This document shows, in pieces, positions 46,108-57,339 of a stretch of DNA of 64,000 nucleotides (the stretch's first letter is position 1; each line of letters opens with the position of its first letter). Location of the stretch: the NCBI GenBank assembly GCA_017311185.1, contig JAESUZ010001528.1, positions 406,178 to 470,177 on the forward strand, read 5' to 3'. Origin of the DNA: Proteles cristata cristata. Its lineage: Eukaryota; Chordata; Mammalia; Carnivora; Hyaenidae. The notes under the pieces were generated by a model. The model made no database searches. It was not told where the DNA came from and saw nothing but the letters and a program-made list of their open reading frames with translations. The position numbers and the translations under genes were made by a program.

Positions 46108-46313
46108 TTTTTAAATGTGTTTTAAAATGTTTATTTTTAAAGGAGATAGACAGCGAGTGGGGGAGAAGCAGAGAAAGAGGGAGGCACAGAATCCAAAGCA
46201 GACTTCAGACTCTGAGCTGTAGAGAGCTTGATGTAGGACTTGAACTCACAAACCATGAAATCATGACCTGAGCCTAAGTTGGATGCTCACCAACTGAGCC
46301 ACCTAGGTGCCCC
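46108..46313 (-). mobile_element. Felid-type SINEC
   Basis: Minus-strand copy. The L1 words agacatacgcactc (45863-45876) and agacatatgcactc (46314-46328) flank this copy plus its neighbour and represent its target duplication with one change. Confidence 0.88.
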
Positions 46314-46368
46314 TAGACATATGCACTCTTATACTCATTGCAGCATTATTTTAAAATATTTTAATGTT

Positions 46369-46591
46369 GGGGCTCCAGAGTGGCTTAGTCGGTTGAGCGT
46401 CCGACTTTCGCTTAGGTCATGATCTCGCGGTTCCTGAGTTCGAGCCCCGCATCAGGCTCTGTGCTGACTGCCAGCTCAGAGCCTGGAGCCTGTTTCGGAG
46501 TCTGTGACTCCCTGTCTCTCTGACCCTCCCCTGCTCACGCTGTCTCTCTCTGTCTCTCCTAGAAATAAATAAAACATTAAAAAAAATTTAA
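46369..46591 (+). mobile_element. Felid-type SINEC, younger subtype
   Basis: Young plus-strand copy. A perfect 16-bp target duplication, aaaatattttaatgtt, is at 46353-46368 and 46592-46607. The duplicated word lies in the A/T tail of the next SINE, so this one landed later. Confidence 0.96.
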
Positions 46592-46599
46592 AAAATATT

Positions 46600-46619
46600 T
46601 TAATGTTTTATTTATTTCT

Positions 46620-46650
<31 letters not shown>

Positions 46651-46821
46651 TGTGAGCAGGGGAGGGTCAGAGAGAGAGGGAGACACAGACTCTGAAGCAG
46701 GCTCCAGGCTCTGAGCTGGCTGTCAGCACAGAGCCCAACGCGGGGCTTGAGTCCACGAACCGTGAGATCATGACCTGAGCCAAAGTCAGATATTTAACTG
46801 ACTGAGCCACCCAGGTGCCCC
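46600..46821 (-). mobile_element. Felid-type SINEC
   Basis: Minus-strand copy. The L1 words actcattgcagcattattt (before the SINE pair, from about 46333) and attcattgcagcagtattt (from 46823) are its slightly changed target duplication. Confidence 0.9.
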
Positions 46822-46895
46822 ATATTCATTGCAGCAGTATTTACAGTAGCCAAGATATGGAAGCAATCTAGGTTTCCACTGATAGATACATGGAT

Positions 46896-46903
<8 letters not shown>

Positions 46904-46939
<36 letters not shown>

Positions 46940-46940
46940 T
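46904..46940 (+). repeat. (GT)n microsatellite in L1
   Basis: About 17 GT units within the L1 3' region. Confidence 0.93.
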
Positions 46941-47446
46941 ATACATGAGTGCATATATACATTCATAAATATACACACATACATATGTACACAATGGCAT
47001 ATTACTTAGCCATAAAAAGAATGGAATCTTGTCATTTGCAACAGCAATGACAGACTTAGACTAGGGGCCACTGTGCTAAGTGAAATAAGTCAGCTAGAGA
47101 AAGACAAATACTACATAATTTGACTTATACATGAAATTTAGGAAACCTAACAAATGAACAAACAAAAAAAGAAACAGACATAGGTACAGAGAACAAACTG
47201 ATGATTGCTAGAGAAGAGGGGTTTGATGAAATAGGTGAAGCAGATTAAAAGGTACAATTGTCTAGTTATAAAATAAATAAGTCATGGGAATGTAATGTAC
47301 AGCATGAAGAATTAGTCAATAATATTGGTAAATACTATGGTGACAGACAATAACTAGACTTACTGTAGTGAGTATTTCATAATATATTTGAATATTGATT
47401 CACAATGTTGTACACTCAAATATAATACAATACAATGTTAGTTTTT

Positions 47447-48676
47447 TCAATAGTTTATTGTCAGGTTGGTTTCCATATAACACCCAGTGCCTATCCTCCA
47501 TGCCCATCACCCTCCTTCCCCTCCCCTCCATACTCATCAGTCCTCAGTTTGTTCTCAACATTCAAGAGCCTCTCATGGTTTGCCTCCCTCTCCCCAACTA
47601 TTTCCCCCCTTTCTCTCCCCCACTGTCCTCCGTTAATTTCCTCCTAATCCTCCTATATGTGCAAACATATGGTAGCTGTCCTTCTCTGCTTGACTTATTT
47701 CACTCAGCATAACACCCTCAAATTCCATCCATGTGACTACGCATGGCCAGATTTCATTCTTTCTTTCCATCGTATAGATAAACTACATCTTCTTGATCCA
47801 TTCGTCCGTTGATGGACACTTAGTCTCTTTCCATGTTTTGGCTATTGTTGAGAGTGCTGCTATGAACACTGGGGTCCATGTGCCCCTGTGCATCAACACT
47901 CCTGTATCCCTTGGGTAAATTCCTAGCAGTGCTATTGCTGGGTCATAGGAGAGTTCTACTGTTAATTTTTTGAGGAGCCTCCACACTGTTTTCCAGAGGG
48001 CCTGCGCCAGTTTACATTCCCACCAACAGTGTAGGAGGGTGCCCGTTTCTCCACATCCTTGCCAGCATCTAGAGTCCTCTGATTTGCTCATTTTAGCCAC
48101 TCTGACCGGCGTGAGGTGGTATCTCAATGTGGTTTTGACTTGTATTTCCCTGATGACAAGGGACGCTGAGCATTGTTTCATGTGTCTGTTGACCGTCTGT
48201 CCTCTTTGGAGAAGTGTCTGTTCATAACTTCTGCCCATTTCTTCACTGGATTGTTTGTTTTTCAGGTATGAAGTTTGGTGAGTTCCTTATAGATTTTGAA
48301 TACTAACCCTTTATCTGATATGTCATTTGCTACTATCTTTTCCCATTCTGTTGGTTGCTATTAGTTTTGTGGGTTGTTTCCTCTGCTGTGCAGAGGCTTT
48401 TAATCTTGATGAGGTCCCACTAGTTCATTTTTGCTCTTGATTCCTTTGCTTTTGGGGATGGGTCAAGTAAGAAATTGTTGCGGTGGAGGTCAAGGAGGTT
48501 GTTTCCTGCTTTCTTCTCTAGGGTTTTGATGGCTTCCTGTCTCACGTTCTGGTTCTTTTATCCATTTTGAGTTTATTTTTGTGTATGGTATGAGCAAATG
48601 ATCTAGTTTCACTCTTCTGCATGTGGCTGTCCAGTTCTCCCAGCACCATCTGTTAAAGAGGCTGTCTTTTTTCCAT
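47447..48676 (-). mobile_element. Young-type L1, 5'-truncated in ORF2
   Basis: Same 3' end as the full-length L1 (caatagtttattgtcaggtt on the plus strand), truncated after about 1.23 kb. The ORF2 C terminus is readable on the minus strand at 48238-47783 ([20 protein letters not shown]), with shifts further upstream. Short words atgttag (47434) and atgttaa (48676) may be remnants of the target duplication. Confidence 0.9.
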
Positions 48677-48689
48677 GTTAATTATTTTT

Positions 48690-48835
48690 TTAATATTTAT
48701 TTTTAGTATTATGTTGTAAATTCCAGTGTAATTAATATGTAGTTAACATAAGTTCCAGTATAGTTAATATTACGTTTTCAATTCCAGTATATGTATAAGT
48801 TCATAACATACAGTTATATTAGTTTGTTTATTAAT
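48690..48835 (-). mobile_element. L1 3' end fragment
   Basis: Repeats of the aattccagtatagttaa type and acatacagttatattagttt, the far 3' end of a carnivore L1 in reverse. It may continue an element disrupted by the L1 at 47447-48676. Confidence 0.55.
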
Positions 48836-49972
48836 TATTTTAAGAAAAAGCTCCCTGGCTTGTGTCCAGAGATTCTCATTGTTTTAAATGACCTTAGGCT
48901 GGCCCTCCAAACATGATTATAAATAATCATATAAATATGATTATTTATGAAGCCATACCTGATTCTTCCCATGAACATAAGTGATTATTTTAGAGACTTG
49001 TAATGGCGGAGATATTCTAAGAAGCAGCTTCTTTGAACCACTTTGAAATAGGTTTTCAAATTTTCATACACATAATATGCTTCAATACTCCGTATGACAA
49101 AAGGTTTCAAGTAGTGTTACCCTAGTTTGCAAGAAAAGGGTCAAGGAGTCAATATGAGAAAACTTATTGTGGGGCTACTATGTACCATATCCTATGCTGG
49201 GTGCTGGTAACTTCTAGAGTAGGCATATTTAGTACCTGCCCTGTGACCTGCCCTGGTCACAGACTAACACAGAACTCACATTCATCTATCAGTTCGTTCA
49301 TTCATTTATGTCACATGAATAAACAGTTGTAGACCTTGATTTAACTAGTTCACAGCCAAAGTGTTGCTTACTATCCATGGGAACTCCTCCTTTAGATAAG
49401 GAACTCACATTTTACATATAAAAAGAATGATATGTAAAACCATTGCATACCATACTATGTAAAATTTCATTTGATACAAAAATGTCAGATTTTGAATTAA
49501 TACAAATTTTCAAAATAACCAAGACCTTTTCATAGTTACCCTAACTATTGGAAGATTGGACCAGATAATTTCTAAGACCCTTCTCAGTTATTTAAAGAAA
49601 AGTCTTCTGATCTTTTTCATGTCTGTTTTATAATAAATGATATTAATAAATTGCTCTCCATCGGCAAGAATCTTATATCTGAAAGACCTTTACATAACTC
49701 AGACAAGATTAAATTATAGTTTTTGGACCAAATATCACATTTTCATTTCAGTTATAACAGTTATAACAGTGCTCCCAAATAGTACTGGACATAGGTCTGG
49801 GTTTGTCCTTATAAATCAGTGTAATTCTCTGGCCTTGAATAATTATGTTAAAATAATTCACCTTTATTCATAATTGGATGTTTAAATAAAAAGTCTGTCA
49901 TTACCTTTGCATAGTCTGAAACAAACTGCTTAGTTGATGCAACTAAATATGTTTTCCAACAATGTGTTTAAA
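48836..49972. other. No gene recognised; weak L2 patch
   Basis: At 49155-49345, gctactatgtaccatatcct then atgctgggtgctggtaactt resembles a reversed L2 3' end. The rest is AT-rich with no feature. Confidence 0.45.
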
Positions 49973-49986
49973 AATACTAATTAATT

Positions 49987-50198
49987 GGGGCACCTGGGTG
50001 GCTCAGTTGATTAAGCATCCGACTTCGGATCAGGTTGAGATCTCACGGTTTGTGGGTTCGAGCCCCGCATCGGACTCTGTGCTGACAGCTAGCTCAGAGC
50101 CTGGAGCCTGCTTCAGATTCTGTATCTCCCTCTCTCTCTGACCCTCCCATGCTCACGCTGCCTCTCTCTGTCTCTCAGAAATAAATAAAACATTAAAA
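49987..50198 (+). mobile_element. Felid-type SINEC
   Basis: Complete plus-strand copy. The target duplication is aatactaattaatt (49973-49986) and aatacaaattaatt (50199-50212), one mismatch. Confidence 0.95.
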
Positions 50199-50212
50199 AA
50201 TACAAATTAATT

Positions 50213-50721
50213 ACCAAAAATAATCCTGTTCTAAATAAAATTTTTGTTGGTAAAGGAGAAAGATTAAAAGAAATATCTCAGATTGGAGGGGAAGAAGTCC
50301 AAAAAGAAAAGAAGCTCCTTCATTCCGTGTCTGTGTTTCATTTTTCACTTGGACACTATGTGAGCATTTCCTTTAGCACATGCAGAGTATCTGATAATTC
50401 ACAGGACAGCTGCATTGACTCACCTGGAAATGTAACACATTTTTATAGTTGTTGTCACCCTTAGGATCTTGGTGTGACAGACAAATGTTGGCTGAAAGGC
50501 TGGTGTAGAAGAATGTGGATCAGCTTTGAAGGGTCAGAGGTTAGACTCAAGTATAGAGCTATTATCAAGTTTTAGCTACTGATATTTGGTTCTAGTAAAT
50601 GTAACAAAAAAACTATAAACAAGAGCCAAGCAGGTTAGATTTTTTTTTTCATATTAATAGTGACAAGATATAATTTTAATAGAAAATGATAGAGTAGTGG
50701 CTCTTTACATATTATTGATTT
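50213..50721. other. No gene recognised
   Basis: Non-repeat sequence, no supported feature. Confidence 0.5.
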
Positions 50722-50735
50722 AAAAATTAGAGTAA

Positions 50736-51125
50736 GTTTCATTTGCAGCAACATGGATGGAGCTAGAGAGTATTATACTAAACAAAATAAGCCAGGCAGA
50801 GAAAGGCAAATACTATATTACTTCATTCACATGTGGAATTTAAGAAGCAAAACAGATGAACATAGGTGAAAGGAAAAAAAAAAAAAAAAAAAAAGAAAGG
50901 GAGGCAAACCATAAGGGTCTATTAACTATAGAGACCAAACTGAGGGTTGCTATATAAGGGAGGTGTGTGGGGGAATGGGTTACATGGGTGATGGGTATTA
51001 AGGAGGGGACTTGTGATGAGCACTGGGTGTTATATGTAAGTGATGATTCAATGAAAACAATATTGCACTATATGTTGACTAACTAGAATTTAAATGAAAA
51101 CTTGAAAAAAAAAGATTAAAAAGAT
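50736..51125 (+). mobile_element. Short 5'-truncated carnivore L1
   Basis: 390 bp of L1 3' sequence: gcagcaacatggatggagct, ttcacatgtggaatttaaga, an internal A21 run (50874-50894), then gggttgctatataagggagg and tgatgagcactgggtgttat, and an A-rich tail. A perfect 14-bp target duplication, aaaaattagagtaa, is at 50722-50735 and 51126-51139. Confidence 0.93.
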
Positions 51126-51139
51126 AAAAATTAGAGTAA

Positions 51140-51884
51140 AATTAAACATTCTCATCATGCAATAAAGAGAAGAGGTAATAAAAGAGAAGCGAAAAAGTAT
51201 AATTTTCCCTTCAAAAACCACCCTTTGAATGTTAGAATGGAACTCCTCTTGTATTACCAGCTATGTATTGATCAGTTTTGTTGAATAGAATTGATTTTCA
51301 GGGGATTTGTTGGCAATCTGTAACTAGAAATTTAAATATAACTAGAATTGTTTAAGATGTGTACAATGAAACATATTTTTGTGTATGCCATTTAAGATAA
51401 GCTTTAAATTTACTAATAGCACTCATATTTCTGCTATAAGCTCAGCATGTATTATTTTTCAGTTTTATGTGGTTTATGTCATCCATTATCTAGTAGATTA
51501 TGTAGTTTATGTCATAAATTGTATGGTTTATGTGGTTGAATAAATGATGTGGTTTATGTCATCCATTATCTAGTAAAAATGGATAAAATTATGGACAAAG
51601 ATGCACTTCACATCATCCATAGTTTATGAATTCTGTGAATAAAATATTTAACAAATATCTGAATTTGAGAAGCCAAATGATTGGATTCTGAGAACTATGA
51701 TTCCTCCATTAAAGTCATATATATTGGCAAGCACATTTGAAAAATGTGTTATGCCAATTTACTTAATTCAAGTTGTAAGAGGAGATTCGCATCAAAATTA
51801 TAAATGAGAGCCACATACACAAGTTACTATAGAACTTCTTCCTTCTGCTTCATGTTATTTTTGTGGTCCAGATTTGAGTCTCCC
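51140..51884. other. No gene; local direct repeats
   Basis: Apart from the local duplication at 51467-51575, no feature is supported in this AT-rich stretch. Confidence 0.5.
51467..51575 (+). repeat. Local direct repeat, 29-bp unit, 80-bp period
   Basis: The 29-bp word at 51467-51495 (begins atgtggtttatgtcatccat, ends tctagta) is repeated exactly at 51547-51575. Shorter related words (gtagtttatgtcat, atggtttatgtgg) lie between. Confidence 0.9.
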
Positions 51885-52100
51885 TCTAATAGCACTGGAC
51901 CTGGAGTCAGAAGATCTAGATTCCAGTTCTAGCTTCACTGGTGACTGACAATGTGACATTGAGTAAATCCTTTTATCTTGGGCTCAAGGTTCTCATATGT
52001 GAAATGAGCCTAACAGTATTATCCTGCCTAATTGATAGAATTGGAAAAAGGATTAAGTAGAATTAAGTAAAAGAGTGGATAAAGAGCTCTGAAAACTGTC
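51885..52100 (-). repeat. MIR SINE
   Basis: Near-complete reversed MIR: cactggacctggagtcagaa, gattccagttctagcttcac, aatgtgacattgagtaaatc, tctcatatgtgaaatgagcc and aaggattaagtagaattaag. Confidence 0.75.
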
Positions 52101-52244
52101 ATCACCCCAAGTAAATTGCAATAGAAATAAGGTAGGCAAATTTACCAAATACTTATTAATAGAAAAAAATTCTTATTTTCCACTAACACAAACTGAAATT
52201 TTGCTTGCAAAAAATATAGGAGGAAAACATGAGTATGGAATATG

Positions 52245-52585
52245 ATCCTATGGATGTCTATTTCCTTCCTCACCCCTCTTTGTCTAGTTAACTTTACTCA
52301 TACTTTCTCAGAAGAATCATACCCAATGGCTTAATCTTTCACTTGTACACCATTACAGTGGGTAATTATGCACTTTCCCTATTATACAACCCAATGCTCA
52401 CCAGACTTCTTTTTCATAGCCCATATCGCCTTTCATAATATCTACTCTTGTGCATATTTGATTGTGTCTCCCATCAGGTCACAAGCTTCATGAGGGTTTC
52501 AATTTGTTGTGCTCACATACCTGAACACCATAGAGTATATGGCACCAAATCATCATTGCATGATTGTTGGATAAGTTTCAGCTGT
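52245..52585 (+). repeat. L2 LINE 3' end
   Basis: ctttactcatactttctcag, cctttcataatatctactct, ctcccatcaggtcacaagct, tcatgagggtttcaatttgt and cctgaacaccatagagtata follow the L2 3' order. Confidence 0.65.
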
Positions 52586-53074
52586 TAATACATTTATCTA
52601 AATCAGTTTGAGTCACTAACCAAAAATCGGGTTCAGGATTGCTCAAAAGGTCAACAGAGGAATCTGCAGAGATAAAGGAATTGTCAGTCATTCTACCTGA
52701 ACTTGCACTAATTATGGGTGCTTTAAACACAGATGCAGATTGCCATCTTTGAGGCCCAGGGTTAAAAGTAAATCCAGTTCTTTCAGAGTCAGAGGAAAAG
52801 GATTTCTGGTTTTAGTACTGTTTATGAACTGCAGTCAATCATCTTAGATGCAAAAATCTTCTGGTTGTAAATAAATTTTGAGTCAAATGTTTCATTATTC
52901 ATTTATAAATAATTCCTTTAAGTAGGATGACATTTTCAGAGACAAGTCCATATCTTAAAGGTTTTATTTTTAACTTGAACTGGGCTTATTTACATGATTA
53001 CATTTTCAGATTTATTGAGGCCAAGCCTAGCACATCAACAAGATTGCTCTGTGGGCTTATCCCTGGACCCAGAG
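52586..53074. other. No gene recognised
   Basis: AT-rich non-repeat sequence. Confidence 0.45.
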
Positions 53075-53230
53075 GCTTATGAGTTCCTGTCACAGCTCTG
53101 CATATAACTTCTCTGTGGCCTTGCACCAGTCAGTAAGCACTTCAGGACTTTAATGTCCCAGTCATGTAATTGGGATTATAATATGTGTGCCTTCCCTGCC
53201 TCACTTGAACAGGGAGAGGATTAATGAATA
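53075..53230 (-). repeat. MIR SINE
   Basis: Reversed MIR words: cctgtcacagctctgcatat, aacttctctgtggccttgca, ccagtcagtaagcacttcag and aattgggattataatatgtg. Confidence 0.6.
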
Positions 53231-53644
53231 GACTGGCTTGACCCTACCAGGGAGAAAAAACTAAATCACTTGCTTTTTATGGGGTTCATTAACTATTTGA
53301 AGGTGGTAGCTATTTAGTGCTTGGAAGAGACAATTTACAAAATGACCTCAGGGTAGCCTCAAAGATATAATGCACTTCTCCAAAGTGAGAAATTGTTCAT
53401 TTCCTGCTGGCAGGAGCAAGCATCCAACCTTGCATATCACTCTGCAGGAGTAGGTTTCATAAATGTGCATATTAGTCATATCACTTTGTTAATACCTGAT
53501 AAAAATAATGCTGGCATGATTGTATTAAAAATATATTAAAATGGGTTTTACAGTTAGGTAACATTTGTTCAAATGAGACTCACTCTGCTGTACTTAACAT
53601 TTATGTTATTTTGCACTTATAATTACTTTCTTGGGGAAAATGTT
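53231..53644. other. No gene recognised
   Basis: Non-repeat sequence, no supported feature. Confidence 0.45.
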
Positions 53645-53654
53645 CAAGCAAATT

Positions 53655-53899
53655 CTTGAAAAAAATTGTTTTTGAAAACTTTTTTTATGTTTGTTATTTT
53701 TGAGAGAGACAGAGCGTGAGCAGGGGAGGGGCAGAGAGAGGGACACACAGAATCCAAAATAGGTTCCAGACTCTGAGCTGTCAACGCAGAGCCTGACAGA
53801 CAGCACACAGCCTAATGTGGGACTGAAAACTCACAAACTGTAAGATCATGACCTGATTCAAAGTCATACACTTAACTCAACGAGCCACCCAGGTGTAAC
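53655..53899 (-). mobile_element. Felid-type SINEC with internal duplication
   Basis: Minus-strand copy with an extra cacagcctaatg-like segment (about 53800-53815) and a worn head. The 10-bp target duplication caagcaaatt is at 53645-53654 and 53900-53909. Confidence 0.88.
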
Positions 53900-53909
53900 C
53901 AAGCAAATT

Positions 53910-54500
53910 TTAAATCATATTTGTTTTTATGATAGCAATGATTGTTTAATTAGCCCTCAACATATATATGCACAAAGTCTTTACATTTTAAAATTAAAAG
54001 TCTTTTTTAATTAATTGATGTAACTACCATATAAAGGTCTGTAAAACATGATTTATGTTATAAAAGAAGTCTCTATACTTGAAAAGTTTAGAAAGTACTG
54101 TCCAATAACAAGTCTGACTATATTTAGAATGCAAGTCTGTCTATATTTAGCAGTCCTTTCCCTGACTATAACAGATTTAAGGTAACATTTCTGATTTTCC
54201 CCAATGTTTTTACCACTTCTGTTTCATTAACTAATTTTCTGATCTTTGTTGGTCAAAATTGGGTTCAGAAAGCAGTATCTTTCTTTTAGCTCCTCATACA
54301 GGGATTCTTATCAACGCACACCAAGAATTTATCAGATATGCTAAGTTTAGCAAGTAGATTTCTTTGAGATGCATAGCTTTTTGAAGCCCTCCATAATTGC
54401 CCTATCTTGAGATGGTATATGGGAATGTGTTTAACACAATGTCTAGTAGCAACATAGTAGATATTCAGTAAATCTAAGTTTTCATTCCCATTTTGCCTTT
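53910..54500. other. No gene recognised
   Basis: AT-rich sequence. Two short words, acaagtctgactatatttag and gcaagtctgtctatatttag, repeat about 25 bp apart at 54108-54151. Confidence 0.45.
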
Positions 54501-54517
54501 AAAACATTTGTATCAGG

Positions 54518-54669
54518 GGGCACCTGGGTGGCTCAGTGGGTTAAGCGTCCGACTTCGGCTCAGGTCATGATCTAATGGTTTGTTGGTTTGAGGCCCGCGC
54601 CAGGCTCTGTGCTGACAGCTTCAGATTCTGTGTCTCCCTCTTTCTCTGACCCTCCCCTGCTCTCTCTCG

Positions 54670-54702
<33 letters not shown>

Positions 54703-54712
54703 AGAAATAAAT
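54518..54712 (+). mobile_element. Felid-type SINEC with CT expansion
   Basis: Plus-strand copy lacking the cagagcctggagcctg segment and with a CT run at 54675-54702. A perfect 17-bp target duplication, aaaacatttgtatcagg, is at 54501-54517 and 54713-54729. Confidence 0.96.
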
Positions 54713-54914
54713 AAAACATTTGTATCAGGAGTGTGACTTTCATAGCCTCCAAATGGTCAAATCCCCTGAGTAGTGTCAGGTCTCTTTCTTTCTCCTTTAA
54801 TCCAAGTTTTCTACTCATAGCACTATTTTTTCTCCAATCCAGGTTTCTTTTCATGAAATATACATTGTCATCTCTGAAATCTAGATGCAAGTTTATCTGT
54901 CAAATACAGGAAAT

Positions 54915-55215
54915 TTATTATTTCCTTTGTCTAGAATGTCCTTGCTCTTTCTGCTCTTCAAGACTCTTATTTAAGGACCACCTACTTTAGTAATCTTTCC
55001 CTAACCCTCTGGTTTGATTTAGATGTCCCTCATCTCTTTTGTAATAAAAACCCATATGTATCTCTATTAGTATTAAAAATACTATAGTTGTTAGCTCCTT
55101 AATCTGCCTCATCCACTAGACTGTAGGTCTTAGCCACTGAGGTTCACATGCACTGTATTTCATCTCTATAATCCAGGGCTTAGTACGTGATTAGCATTCA
55201 ATAAATGATATTTAC
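54915..55215 (+). repeat. L2 LINE 3' end
   Basis: tttgtctagaatgtccttgc, ctaccttagtaatctttccc-like word, tccactagactgtaggtctt, atccagggcttagtacgtga and ttagcattcaataaatgata follow the L2 3' end closely. Confidence 0.7.
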
Positions 55216-55766
55216 TGATTCTGTAAATAAAGTTGCATTTATTTTCTTGTGTTAGTATATTAAATTTATTACCCATTGTGCTTTGGAGTATAGACATCTC
55301 AGATCATAACTCATTCCTGCCTCTCCTTTATAAATGGATTTCTCATGTAAATTATTGAGTATTTCCTTCATTGTGAGTCTTCTTCCAATATCATTCATGT
55401 CCTCCAAAGTAACCCTTCTATTTTTATAGTTTTAACTGTGCATTTTAACCTTACCACTTTCATTTCCCATATAAAACCTTCTTGGTCAAAGCTGTAAATT
55501 TCTGGGCAAACATGTTGATTCTTACATTCATATAATCACCACCAACATCAAGAAATATGCATTTTCAGCTCCCTTAGAATCTCTGTCCCCTCCCAATCAC
55601 CACCACTTCCCCTAAAGGTAACTATTATTTTAACTTCTAACATCATTATTACTTATCTATTTTTTATAGCCTAAGATAAAAATTATAAAAGTGAGAATTA
55701 CTCATTTGTAGAATAAGATAAACCTTGGGGGAAATAGAAATTTTGTATATTAATTATATTTATCTT
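55216..55766. other. No gene recognised
   Basis: AT-rich sequence. A patch at 55500-55680 (catataatcaccaccaacat, tttcagctcccttagaatct) may be old L1 but is too diverged to call. Confidence 0.4.
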
Positions 55767-55779
55767 AAGAGAACTTTAT

Positions 55780-55997
55780 TTTTTTTTTAATATTTTTACT
55801 TATTTCTAGGCGAGAGAAAGAGAGACAGCGTGAGTAGGGGAGGGTCAGAGAGAGAAGGAGTCACAGACTGAAAGAGGCTCCAGGCTCTGAACTGGCAGTC
55901 AGCACAGAGCCCGATGCGGGGCTCGAACCCACGAACCGCGAGATCATGACCTAAGCGAAAGTTGGACGTTTAACCGACTAAGCCACCCAGGCGCCCC
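55780..55997 (-). mobile_element. Felid-type SINEC, younger subtype
   Basis: Near-consensus minus-strand young copy. A perfect 13-bp target duplication, aagagaactttat, is at 55767-55779 and 55998-56010. Confidence 0.97.
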
Positions 55998-56010
55998 AAG
56001 AGAACTTTAT

Positions 56011-56351
56011 AACATACGTACACACACAGATATGAAGTCACTTTACAACTTAGGTTCATAAAAATGAAAAGGATTGCAATAAAAATATCCCCCTCAGTGT
56101 ATAGGGAAATATATGTAACAGTCTGAGAAACAAAATTTGGGATTTAAAAAAAAACTTCTTTCTATTTTCAAAGTATTATACATTCTCTCAGATTTTGTAT
56201 ATCCAGCCTACTGATGGGGACACATTGGAGCTTTTTAAGCTCTTATTTTTGTGACTCAGAGTACTGCTACGCCATGGCCAATGGTGGATTAAACTGGATG
56301 AACATTATTATTGGAATAGTTCTATGACTGTTTATGTAGATATAGTTTCTC
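56011..56351. other. No gene recognised
   Basis: AT-rich non-repeat sequence. Confidence 0.5.
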
Positions 56352-56560
56352 TTTAAAAAAAAACTTTTTAAGTTTATTTATTTATTTTGAAAGAGAGAGA
56401 CAGCATGAGTAGGGGAGGGGTAGAGAGAGGGAGACAGAGAGAGAGAGAGAATCCCAAGCAGACTCAATGCTGTTGGTGCAGAACCTGACATAGGGCTTGA
56501 TCCCACAGACCGTGAGATCATGATCTGAACCTAAATCAAGAGTTGGATGCTCAAGTGACC
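56352..56560 (-). mobile_element. Carnivore SINEC, older subtype
   Basis: Diverged minus-strand copy with older body (aatcccaagcagactcaatg on the plus strand). The head end is worn and no target duplication was found. Confidence 0.85.
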
Positions 56561-56574
56561 AAGACTCTATCATT

Positions 56575-57232
56575 AAGAATCTCGTGGTTTGTTTCCCTCT
56601 CTTCTCTTTTTCCTCCCACTTCCCATATGTTCATTTGTTTGTTTCTTAAATTCCACATATGAGTGAAATAATATGGTGTTTGTCTTTCTCTGATTGACTT
56701 ACTTCTCTTAGTTTATACATTCTAGCTCCACCCATGTCATTGCAAATGGCAAGATTCCACTATTTTTGATGGCTGAGTAATATATACAATACATATGTAT
56801 ACCAAATCTTTATCCATTCATTAGTCAATGGACATTTGGGCTCTCTCTATAGATCAGCTATTATTGATAATTCTGCTCTAAATATTGGGATGCATGTACT
56901 CCTTTGAATCTGTACTTTGGTATCCTTTGGGTAAGTACCTAGTAGTATATTGCTAAATCGTAGGGTAGTTTTATTTTTAGTTTCTTGAGGAACCCCCCAT
57001 ACTGTTCTTCATAGTGACCGTACCAGTTTGCTTTCCCACCAGCAGTGCAAAAGGGTTGCCCTTTCACTGCATCTTTGCCAACACTGGTTTTTTTCTTGTG
57101 TTGTTCATTTTTGCCATTCTGACAGGTATGAGATGGTATCTCATTATGGTTTTGATTTGTATTTCCCTGATGATTAGTGATGTTGAGCATCCTTTCATGT
57201 GTCTGTTAGCCATCTAGATGTCTAAGGAGAAG
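56575..57232 (-). mobile_element. Carnivore L1, middle-aged, 5'-truncated
   Basis: Minus-strand L1 3' end and ORF2 C terminus: cacatatgagtgaaataata, cattagtcaatggacatttg, ggtatcctttgggtaagtac, ccaccagcagtgcaaaaggg and catgtgtctgttagccatct. It ends abruptly near 57232. Confidence 0.82.
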
Positions 57233-57339
57233 AATTAATTGACATTACTTGAGAGATGTTGAGAGTTGAGATCATGTGAAACTACTCAGTGATGTCCATA
57301 TGTTTTTATAATTATTCCTGTGGCTGTATCACTTTGTTT
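57233..57339. other. Unassigned spacer between two L1 copies
   Basis: About 107 bp that fits neither L1. Confidence 0.4.

Larger units (their letters stand above)
45289..47440 (+). mobile_element. Older carnivore L1, plus strand, with four nested SINEs
   Basis: The 3' part of an L1 in plus orientation. ORF2 C-terminal words come first (gcttttgcacagtgaaggaa, caaaccaaacccacagtgag), then ccttatgacccagcaattcc at 45778, ttcattgcagcagtatttac at 46824 and the 3'UTR to 47440. SINEs at 45900-46107, 46108-46313, 46369-46591 and 46600-46821 and a GT run (46904-46940) interrupt it. ORF2 is decayed. Confidence 0.85.
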
